From: Atrichornis clamosus
Taxonomy: Eukaryota > Chordata > Aves > Passeriformes > Menuridae
DNA: 64,000 nucleotides
Reading direction: 5' to 3'
Assembly (NCBI GenBank): GCA_013400975.1
Contig: WBMZ01012706.1
Location: forward strand, 41,001 to 105,000
The notes beneath the pieces are model-generated. The model was not told where the DNA came from. It worked only from the letters and a program-made list of their open reading frames with translations, and ran no database searches. A program made the translations under genes and the position numbers. Shown here one piece after another: positions 25,601 through 37,600 of the stretch (position 1 is its first letter; the number at the start of each line of letters is the position of its first letter).

Positions 25601-28600
25601 CTGTGCAACATAAACTTGTATAGTTGTGCTTTTAGAAAAGCATACTACAGATGTAAGGCTATATCCCATCCTGGCATGTGGAACATATCACTGTGCATTC
25701 TGGGAAAGCATTTTGTCATACTTGCAAGGAAGCCCAATGAAATTAAGAATCTAACAGTGTGACGTTTCCATCATTAATACCCTCAAATATAAATCATGAG
25801 AGACTTGTTTTGACAGGAACATTTGAGTGAGTTCAACAAGCAAACACTTATAGACATAATCCGCAAATAACATAAAATCACACAAGTTCATTTATTTCCC
25901 TGGAAGTGTGCCAGCTTACATAAACTGGGGATCCAGCCCACGAAAAGGAAAATTACTTACTTCCTCTGAATAGTGATCTGAAGGGAGAGGTGGGTAGTCA
26001 CACTGTTCTATCTTCTTGCACAGAGAGTACAAGTTCATTTTATCACCATAAAAGGGACTCTGCAGTGCAGCCATCTGTTTAAAGAAAATGTATAGGTTTC
26101 TTTTGCGTTTTTAAGTAAACCTATTTGGTCATAAGATCTGTAATACTAACAAATCAAAAACTATTCTTAACGACTCTCCATTCTCCGCTTAGCGGGAGTG
26201 TTGCAGTGCTAAAAACAAAGTTTCAAAACTATTCCTGTAACCAATGTATGTACTTATGTTGTAACCTTACATTGCAATATCTTAATTGCATATCATTAGG
26301 ATTTTATTAATAGACTATGAGGGAAAATTCAATAGTTTACGATATTGCTGAGTGTGAAGGTTCCTTGCACCACGAGGGAGACCAAAAAACCGCAAAATCT
26401 TACCTTTCCTCTGAAGACCTCTTGGAAGAAAACATCTAACTTATAAGAAAGTATTATTTGACCTGAGGCAAAGCAGTGTGTAGAAAATGCCAGATAATAG
26501 TATGAGACTTTGTAACCTTCTACAGCCATGACACTAGACTTCAATATGGTTGGGACTTTTTAAAGCAAGGAAAAGCTATCACCTATACTTCCAAAATTTC
26601 AGGCTCAAAAACTTTGTCATTCAGTATGTTATTCAAAAACACTTTTTAAAAAATCCCCAAACTTCATTACCAGCACAGAACTGGCATTTATAGCTATAAT
26701 TTACAATCATACAAATACAAAACTGAGAAAATCTGTTGCAGAGCACTTAAGATAATTCATCAGTTTAAAGACAGCATTAATAAACCCACCCTTTATTTCC
26801 AGACAATGCTACAACTTGACATTAAAGGTAGAAACAAATGCTTTGGCTAGCTGGATTAGAAATTTTAAAATTCATTTTACATCTCTCCATTCTGTTCAAA
26901 GCCTTCGAAATCTTTTCACTGCAGCAGCACGAATGGTGCTCTGAGTGCAGAGCTGCCCCAAAGTCAGTCACCCTTTTCTACATGTGCTAATAAGTTTGAT
27001 TTTGGAAGGACAATGTGTACATTCCCCAGACAGGCAGAGTGTGTGTGAAACACGCTAGTCCATGCTGTGCTACTCAGTGAGCTTCAGCAGGGACAGGACA
27101 AGCTGAAAATGGCTCTCATCTGTCTTGTGGTCTTCCAGATAGCAGTTTAACTCTTTCGTATCTAAGCACCAATATCACTGGGGGAAATGCAGGAAGAAAA
27201 TTACCAAAATTCCCTGACATTTACTTTATATCCGATTAACTTGCTCTCAAATAGTTCAGTACTTTCTCATATTACCTTCACGCTAGAATAAAACATTTTA
27301 AAGCTCCCAAAACAAATGTCATGCTACAGTTCCATCCTACACTGCTCCCAATCTGTATCACCAAAATAATGTTAATTTTTGGATTTACATGACATTATCT
27401 CTTACCTTAAAAAGAATGTTAAAAATGCAAGCTAAAGACCAAAAAACAAAAGAAGAAAAAAACAAAAAGAATCAACTGCAGGGTCTATATGCATGTAGAA
27501 ATTCTAAATAAATGCACAGATACTCATTTCCGTACTCTAGGTGTTCATTAAAAAGTACTTTTGTTTGAATGCTGCCGAGTGTTAAAAAAATTCTGAATGT
27601 CCCCTAAGGAGTTAAAACAGGAATACTATATTTTCATGCATCTCCTGCTTTGACAGATGAAAAATGTCAACTGTCCTGTTTTTATTTTCAAGCTTTTGCA
27701 CTATTCATCTGGTTCATTAGTGCATCTCGCTGCTGCCCCTGACAGCTGCTCGCCCTCTCCTCCCAGCAGCTGAATTTTTCAGGCTAATTTGATCCTCCAC
27801 ACTGAGACGATCGCTAGAATGATTGACTTGCTCCCTGACCTCCAGGGTCTGACTTTGCTGATTAGTATTCTGGGGGTGTCTGAGGGACGAAAGCCCACTG
27901 TCTGTCTTCAGGGCTGGTGGCAGCTCGCTCTCTCTCCTTTTTTTTTCCCTTTCCTTTTTTTTCTTTTTTTTTTTTTTTTTTTTGAACTGTAAGCCACCAA
28001 CCTACAACCCTGTAAGGATGCAATTGCTACGCTGAACAATAAAAGGAAATGTGTAAGACCTACTTTTCCATGTAAAGGTCCATGTAGCAAAAGCAGAGCA
28101 TCTTGATTTTAATTAGTAAAGTCTACTTTGTTGCATATCAATTAAAACTCCACTGGTAGTGTTTTTGAGGTTTCAGAAACACCTGGGGGCTCTAAAAAAA
28201 TTCAGACTTTAAAACCTACTTCTAAAAATCTTAACTGGCCACACAGTTAGCATTGAATAATAGATTATAATATACATTATAAATAATAATCTTTAAAAAC
28301 AAGATACATTATAGCAAGTTAGTTTAAACTTAAATTAAAACATAACTGAAGATCTTAGCAGCAATTAAGCATTTATTTAGACGTGATAAACTTGCCACAG
28401 CTTTTCTCCAATTAAGCTGGAGACAATCCAGAGTTACATAGGAACACACATCACCATGAAATCAACATAATAAAACATGCTAAAATGCAGGCAAGAGACG
28501 AAATCACAAAAAGACACCCAGCACAAAACTGCACAGATAAAAAAAGTACCATTCATTAATCCACAGAAGTCTTGAAGAACTTTTAAGTAAAAACTTTCAA

Positions 28601-31600
28601 ATAATTTTTTTTAGAAATAGTGACGTTGAGAAAAATGCTGAGCACGTATTTTGAGTTTGCTATACCAAAAATTTAAAAATTACATATCAGTGCTCAAGAA
28701 AAGCCTCCAAAACAAAACAAGAAAACCCACCACAAACATCTGGTATGTTGGAGAATTAACTAATGCACCTCTAAAAAAAAAATTAAAAGCTATAGCTGAA
28801 GACACTGCCATATACTGTAGCTTTATATCAACAAGGGTCCCAATAATTATTTTATTCTTGCAAGGAATTCTTGCAAGGAAAACAAACACAACCCTGGATC
28901 AACTTAAATACCATCCTGGTAAAACTTCTAAAATAAACCAAAGAAGAATGGTGTTTCAAGATGCTGGGTTCATCGGTGGAATTAAGAGATTTAGCTATTT
29001 TGAGATTATTTACCACATCAAAGAAAAATGTAATATTCACATAGGTGTTTAGTACACTGTACCAGCATTAAGGCAGCAAGTTTAAAAAAAGATTCTTTAG
29101 AAAAATACTACTGATTTACATCCAGCAATTTAATTTCATATAAAAGAGAAACTAACCTCAAACCATGGGGATTTTATATAATAGTTATTCATAGTTATTT
29201 ATATAATAGGTTTTGTTTGTTTCCAGATTTCAAAAATCCTCAAGTAAACCAATGAAAAGAAGTAATAATACTGAAAAATGCTCATCCACCTTTATGCTGC
29301 CTTTGGGCTTGCACAAGTATGTAAAGCAGAGCACTGAAATTCATGGCAGCTGCCATGGTCAATATTGAGGAATCCCAATATAGGATTAAATTTTAGTTCC
29401 GGATTTAAACTTCTAAATACTTGCTATCAGCTAGACTTCATTCCTTGAATTATCCGCCAGATTTAGAAGCAAAGCCATACACAGATCTGTAAAGTGCAGA
29501 TTTGCAGTAAAGCTATTTGTCTTCTTAATATTCAAAGCAACACGTCAGCGACAGAAAGTAAACAAATATTACTGGAGGTGATTCACCTGGTAGTAATGTA
29601 CAACCTCAACAGGCTGGCAATGTCTTCTACAAAATCCTGAAATAAACAGGAGGTGCTCCTACTGCTGAGTGTGTGTCAAATGAGTCCTGCTGACCACTGA
29701 GGCAGGTGGCTTGTAGCCAAACAAAAAGTGACTTGGGTATATTAGTTTTTATCTGGAACGTGACGAGGAAGACTTCACTGCCATTGCTGATAGAACAATT
29801 TTTTTTTTTAAATTATGTGTCACCTACCAATCTTGACTGTACAAATACAGAAGTTTAAAAACTGCAGTTTAACCAATCACAAGAGAAGAACAGGAAAATT
29901 ATGTGTGCAGCAGAAGTCATTATTTTAAGAGTTAATCCAAGCTAGTAGGAGTAAGTACAGTAAACCCTTTTTATCACTTTACTTAGGTGTAAAGTATTTA
30001 TAAAAGACACTTGTATTAAAATAACTATATTGCAGTTTTTGAAAGCCCTACTTAGATATTCAAGTCAGTCCTTCTCAAAGTATTTATTAACAAAATCACA
30101 TCACCAGCATGGGCCATGCAAACACCTAGAAGAATTTTACGTGTGCTTGCTACTATTCATGTATTAATCCTTCAGTCATGCCCAATCTTCAACAAATTGC
30201 TGTAAAACCTTTGGAGCAAGCCCATTAAAAGGCAAGTTTCAAGTAAAACACAAATAAAAGTATCCCATGAAGTTATGGGGGGAGTGGGTGAGAAGGGGAA
30301 GGAGGAAGTACAAGAGTGTTGTTATTAAGTTCACTGTACAGATCAGTATTACCTCATACAGCAGACAGCCTAGAGACCAGATGTCAGACTTGAAGTTGTA
30401 ACCATTTTCATGTATTCTCTCTGGAGACATATAATAAGGTGTACCAACTGCAAAAAAACACACAGGTATTTTTGAATGAAAATTTTTGTTATTATGCAGT
30501 AGTAAAATTACATTTTTCGTGGCTGAAAAATACTTTTCATCTTCTATTTGTCATTTTGCTACACATAAAATTTCAATTCGTACTTATGACACTTCAGTTT
30601 GACAGAAATACACGAATTAGGCATCTGTTTCATCCAAGCAGTTTTACTTTCACTACTGGTACCTAATTACCAGAACTATACAGTTGTAGAATACTTCTAA
30701 TTTTTGCTTTTAAAGAACCTTAAAGTAGTTCGTTTCTCCTGAAGAAAACCAAGGGTAGGTACTACACATACACATCCCTGCTTCTCTTCCAAACTGTTAT
30801 CACTGGGGCTAGAAACATCAGCTAGAAATTCTCTTCCATGGGCTAAATTTTAATTTTCATTGTATAAGTTGTCTGTTCTTCCTTCAAAAATATATCCATC
30901 TGAAAAAGCAGCTTCTGAGACTAATAAACACAGTTACTTTGAAAAGCCTGAGATCCAGGACTTTCAGAGATGAAGGCAGGAAAGCTTGTGAGCCCAGCAG
31001 AAGCTGAGGTTCCTATGGCCAACAGCCATGCACTGCAGAACTAAATTCCACGAGGACTTGTCAGCTCCCAAACCTGTGCCTGTCCCAGCTTAATCGTGCT
31101 TCAGAGTTGTGGGCTCTGGAAATCTCTGTTCTTGAAAAGCAGCATTTATTAGAACTGTCCCAAAGTAAATTTACATCAGATACTCCAGGACATCTCTCCC
31201 CTTGATTTCAATGAAACCCTACCCATCTGTGTCACAAGTTACGTGGAAGACAGATATACTGAGAGGTGTTTCAGCTCTGTAAAAAATGCCATTACAAAGA
31301 AGTATCTGAGTGATGGGCCCATGCATGACAAAGCAATAAAAAAAAGAAGTTCTGGAAAATAATGGCAGTGGCAATTTTGGTGCATTGTTTCTGAACTTTC
31401 TCCCTATATCCCCCAAAACGATTGCCTAACAGCAAAGAAGTCATAGATCTATATAAACTTTTACTTCAATTTTGATTGGAATATTCTCTTAAGGACTGAA
31501 TCCTGATGATGAAAAACAGCTCATTTCTCTTAATTCAATACAAGTTGATACTATTTGGCAACCAAACCATCTTGCAACACCACCAGAGATTAAAATCAGC

Positions 31601-34600
31601 ACTCCCTAATTTTTGTACTTCGTGGTATGAACCTCACACGTTATCGTAACACAAGGATCTTGTATGACTTTTGCACTTCTGAATAGATGGGACTAATTCA
31701 GAATTGATCTCTGTATGAATATTGGAAATGGAGATGGAGTGAATACATAGGTACTTTCAACACCTGAAATAATCAGGTTAAATAGTTTTAAATAATCAGA
31801 TAGATAATTGTACTCTAATAGTTTCTGAAAGGGGTTAGTTTAGACCATGTGCCCTATCTTTAAAAAAGGCTGCACCACAGACTATGTCATACTTTCCTAG
31901 GGAGTAAGAGGAAGTACTTTCCTACTTGAAAGGCCCAACTCAGATAGGGAAATCCAGGACCACCTTATCTCAGGTCAGGCCACTGCTGCTGGTAACTGAT
32001 CTCCTTTTTGGCAACCAACACTGAAAACCCATATACACTGAGAATGTGCTTCTGGAACACACAGGCAAAGACAGAGGTCCCCATATTGTATCCTACAATG
32101 GATCTGGCTCCCTAAACATTTTGGGGGAGACTTCCAGGCCCAGGAAAGCATAAAGAAAGTGCTGCAGCCCTTCTCCCTCAGTGCTGAGCTAAGGAATCAC
32201 TGTAGCTCTGAACTGAGACCGCAAATGATAAGAGCTAAAAGGAGAAAGGCTGGGGAAAGTCAACTCAAAACAACGGAGTACTGCAGGAGACATTTACTCT
32301 CACAGGATGTTTGCATTCACTCACAGAGGAATGGTCTTTTCTCTGTGAAAGAATAGGCAAGCAGATGGCTAGACCACACCACAAAAATAACTACAGGAAT
32401 ATCCAGAAGCAACTCTATTTTCTAGTGTATCAATATCAGTACTTTAACGGGCACTTAGTGACAGACATTTTAAGATTAGAAACTGTAATTAAACAACATT
32501 TGGCATGACACAAGTTTCATATTTTTATCATCCTTACTGTTTTATTTCCCTCTTGGGTTTTTTTTTAATACCCCAAGGACTTGTGAGCTTGGACATCTCT
32601 GAAAAATTTCAACTGCATTTTGCATCCATTAATTAAAGCACTGGTTTAGTATATTCTGATGCTTTGTTGGCAGACTTCATCTAATAAGAAAAAGTTTAAT
32701 AGTAATGTGGTTGTTCACTGGTTGCAGCAGCAGTGCCTCTGCGGCTCTGAGATATCACACAAGTGGCTGGCAGTGAGTAATGTGCCAGAAAGAGGCTTCA
32801 CAGAATCCACAGGGGGCAACTGAAAATGCAGAGGTTTGAAGGTTCATAGTCTACCAAAAGCAAAGGTAATTTTAAGCAGTAGCTCTGGGAAGCCTGCTGC
32901 TACATTAGGGGTCTGATACGACCGTGAAAGATTGATGATAGTGAAAAGGAAGAACAAACGTTACAATTTTACAGCATTTAGCCTAGTGTAACACCTTCAC
33001 TGCAATACAACCTGAAGCCCCCGATGACCATCTAGTGCAAGGAATTGAAATTAGTTACGTTAGCCACGGAATCACACAAACAACCTGAAGATTCAGACAT
33101 CATTACTACTTGCAAACTGTTTCTTAACAGAACATGACACTAAAGATTCATTATTCTGACATTCAGGAACTACTGAAAGCATTGCAATGATCCTTTCAAC
33201 ACGGTGAGCAATCTCGGGACAGAGCTGTGCTGCTGGCAAGCAACTACCAGCATGATTATATGTTATGTTTCCTTACTGGATCTTTCTTATTTTTCTGTTA
33301 AGTGAAATACAGCATCCCAGTAATATACAGATATGCACCTTCCTGACTTCCTTTACTCATCTAAAGATGCACAAGTGGGGTAATACAAGAAGAAGAGCTA
33401 ACACATTGAGGTGCCTATGTTTTCAAGAACAAAATTGGTAACTCTAGCATGCTGTTGCACATCTCTGATAACCTGCAAGTCTGAACAGTAAACTCCTTGA
33501 AAATGGCCCAGGTCAAATACAGTGTTCCTCAAAACCTGCTGCGGCTCTGGAGCTCAGTCCCTTTAAAGGTGCTGTAGATCTTTCTGAACACTTTCTGAAG
33601 TGTTGATACTTTATGCAAGCTTTCTGTTACTGGCAGAGGGAACGAACATAATGGAAATGGTGGTTAATATGGAGCAGGAAACTGGATTTGAAGGATCAGA
33701 GGCAAAGAAGCTATTATGAAGAAGGCAGTTATGATTTAAACAGTTCATCTTACTACCTGCATAAACATATAACTCACAATGCATCTGAGTTAAAGTTAGT
33801 TAAACAAGTAAGTCAAGGAGTTGAATGAAGTACAATAACAAGCTTTAATATAGTTACAAGCTCTAAAAGCTATCAAATATTTTTAAGCTGGGAGAAAAAT
33901 CTGCCTGACAAATGTTAAATCTACTTGCACAAAACAATGTAATGGCTGACTCAGAAGGGGTTTAACAGACTGTAGTTTTAACAAAGGCCACATAGTCATT
34001 ATGACATTCCATGCATTGGAATACGTAACTGAGTTCAAGAAGGGGGCTAAAAGGGCCAAATTTAAGTAAGTGAAAGACATAGTTTATGAATGACTTAACG
34101 TCCATGAGATCACAGCAATTTCATAATACAGAGTTCAACACAACATGTAAGTGGCTTAAGATGATGAATGTGGATGCCGAAGACAGACAAACCACATTAC
34201 AAATAAGCAGCGTCAAGGTCCTTTCCAACCCTAATGATTCTATAATGTTCAGGGGTTTGTACATATTTAATATAGCTATAGGAGATTTCTAAGTCAAGGG
34301 CTCACCTTCAGCTACAGATACAGGACCTAAAATGCTGCACTTCTCCAAAGTAATTCTGCCACCTAGCCAAATTTGTGCAAGTAGTCTTTCTACAAAAGAC
34401 AATCTATAAATATCTTAGGTTATTTTATAACAACACAGTAATTTCAGCTTTCAAACTACTGTAGGAGAACTCATGTTTCTGAAGATAAACTAAGAGCTGT
34501 TTTAACACAGCTTCTTTGATGACTGCAATGACTCAGCTGCAGATTTCCCTGCCAGCCTTCCTGCACACCGAGGCTGCAGCTTCTCAGAAGGGTTTGGTAT

Positions 34601-37600
34601 CAACGTGGAGTTTATTCTATTCAAAGAATGGTGCTGCATACCACCACCTCAGCACATCCTCTCACCCCTAGAGACCCATATGTAAGAGGAGAGGAGAGTA
34701 TTTACACATATTTTCACAAGGTATTTTATTCTCCACAACCTGCATGAGCTTATAATGAAACCCCTCACGTAACATAGCCGTGCTAGGGACAGCAGTATCA
34801 TAGAAATGACATAAAATTGCCAGACCAGAATTCCATGCAGATGATCCTTGGCATTCAAGCATTTTCAGGAGATCACAGATGTGATCCTGGGCCCTGCAAG
34901 AAGGTATCCCCACCCTGGTAGCAGTGCCTGCCTAGACAGCACACTGTGCAGCCTGTACACTCTGCACAGCCCCAGCAGAGAACTCAAGGGACTCTTTTTG
35001 TAACTGAAATACTAAAAGATGGACTATCTTTACATCCACTGAGTGGCTAACTAAGAAAAAAATGCACACATCCATGAGCTGGCCTTAGAATTGCCACTTC
35101 ACCAACTAGCATAAGGCCTGGCATTCAGCCATTAAAACAACAAAACCCTAGCACAGTCATAGGGAAAGGAGTTAAGAAGCTTTTGTTGCATCACTTTACC
35201 CTTTCTAATATAAAGTCTTCTGGAAACAAGAAATTTTGTCAAGTTTGTATCAAATCAACAATATCAAATGCCTCCTTTTCCTTTGCACTTTTGGAAGAAA
35301 TGTTTTCTATTTTCAAAAAGACAGATGTGACAAGAGAAAATTCTCCTTCTTGATAAGGCTGCATAGAAAGAGTTAAGAAAATGAACAAACCCTGTCCAGT
35401 GCAGTTTTTTCATTTTGTTTCAAATGCACCATCAGTAAATATTCTAATTAAATCAGTATTATTCATAATTAGCAGTTAGAAGCTGTAGCTAATTAAAATT
35501 TTAGTACATTTCTTTATCTCTGAAAGCCTGAAACTAGTTTGCTACTGAAATTTTTATAAAGCCTGTAAACAAGTATAAATTGCTACACATATGTTTGTAA
35601 TTTACTGGGTTTCATGCACCAAAGGTTTATGGAATCATAAAAAGATACAACTTTGAAAGAAATTTCAAGAAAACCAGCATCAGAAACTGTCGAAGAAATT
35701 AATTTTAAGAAGTGGTCTCTACTAGTGACATGAGAAATCAGAAAGTCAGTCTCCCCTGTAGCCTAAGATAACAGCTGACACAAACCTTCTTCCTAGGCTG
35801 AATTCTGACATTAGGTTACAATTAAGAGGGAAATGGGAAATAAAGGAGATGAGGAAAAAAAGAAAATAAAATAGCAACTCCTCTACCAAGACACAGCACC
35901 CAACATAAGAAACAAAATTGCCACCCTCCCCTCCTGCCCTCCACTCTCTGGATGATTCTTGGATATGTAAAAGATGAGCTTTAAAGGGCTTGGGGGCTTT
36001 ATACCATTTTTAACTTTGGCTCAGTTTTCAGCTCTTTTAAATTTCCAGCTCAGGCTTCACAACCATTCCCCTGCCATGAGCAAAAATAACCCAGGGTTGA
36101 AGCAGTTTGTTCCTCTTTAACTTCCTGACTTCTGCCTCAGAACACAAGTCTACTCTCCCGCCCTCACCGCTAACTTCTGCCTTGTCCGCGAGCTCCCAGC
36201 CCACAGATTAGGATTTGCAGCTCCCTCTTCACACCCTCCTCCCATCTGCAGGCAGTAGCAGGACCCAACCACAACCAGTAAGATCTCCACAGTGCTGCCA
36301 GAAATGGCCACTGGGTTACAAGGGCAGCATGACCAGCAGCACTTTAGATAACACACTGTGCCATGTGATAGTATCAGATCTCTAGTGTCGTATCTGACTG
36401 ATCTTCAGCGTGGAACACAAGCACATCTCCAGTCTGGTCTCACCACTTCCCCTCAGTCTCCTGTTAATCCAAGACTTCTTATCTGAGCCCAGGTTGCGAT
36501 TCAATCCTATCAAGATCTCAGCAGTTACTCATGGTTTTGATTATACCAGTACCAGTCTGCACCACACGTGGTAACACAGGAAGGCACTAAAGAGTGACAA
36601 AGGCTTTCTGGAAGACAGGGAAGGGCCGTATCAAAAAGTTCCTTTCCAAAGTATTTTATTTTTGGCAGTTAACACAAGTAGCACTCACACCACAAATGCG
36701 GTACAAACATGCCAAACGTGCAGTCAGTGAACAGGCTTCAATTCAGCAACCACCAAACACAGTGAGGAAAAAATTTTTCTTAACTAAAAAACCCCCAGCA
36801 TAACAGTACTATAAACGCTAACTCTTACATTTTTCTTTAAAACAGAAATAATTCTACTTACAAGGTTTTTCTCTTCTACAGAAATCCTCTTAGATTCTGT
36901 CACTTATCCATTACCTACTTTTAAACTTAAAATATATGCCAAATATTTAATTTTTCTTCTTTAAAGGCTTAATCTAGTCTCCACACGTTACTCAAAAGAT
37001 GCACATTACACGAAAACCGTTAGTTTTGTGTGCTAGCAAGGAATTAAACTGAGCATTTCAGAAATCTTTTTTCTAGTTTTGTTTTTGTAAGTTATCTGGG
37101 AATTGGTTTTGTTGTTTTGCTTTTGAAGTATTTATAGTTCACAAAGCCTAATACTGATCTCCCCTCAACTACCTTAGCTTATATTAAGAAACTTCACCTT
37201 AGAACAGGGAAGCTGCTCTGTGAGCTCTTTCAAAGCATATAACCAACAAGTCATTAGTGCAGGCACACAGAATTATTAGGGTCTTTCCAACACTGACTAA
37301 AGTCCAAATGAATTTTTATAAAATGCATCCATATTATCATCTTATTTTTTCAAAGCATTTCTAGGCAACACTACTGTCAGGCAGACTTGTTCAGAGACAG
37401 AAAAGCACATTAAATGATTCAAACAAAGGAGGGGAAAAAAACAATGAGCTGTACTGCTGAAAGTAATGCCTCTGTTACAGCTTTTCTGTATTTGTCCATG
37501 GTGCTGACAACTTTTTTTACGAAGAACACCTTTATGACCATGTTTTCATTATTCTTTAAGAACATCTTTAGCTGGTCGTAATCCTTTTCTTCCTCTTCCT

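Larger units (their letters stand above)
26075..30352 (-). other. NEK7: NEK7 intron between residues 228 and 229
   Basis: A GT-AG intron of 4,278 bases. It contains a GC-richer block at 27.64-27.90 kb with two CAGCTG E-boxes, a following polypyrimidine run, and an open frame on the plus strand at 28651-29052 that I judge to be chance. No other gene is visible. Confidence 0.85.

Noticed and set aside
28651..29052. 133-codon plus-strand open frame in a NEK7 intron
   Set aside because: About one frame of this length is expected by chance in 64 kb of such composition; no recognisable family and no CDS-like codon use.
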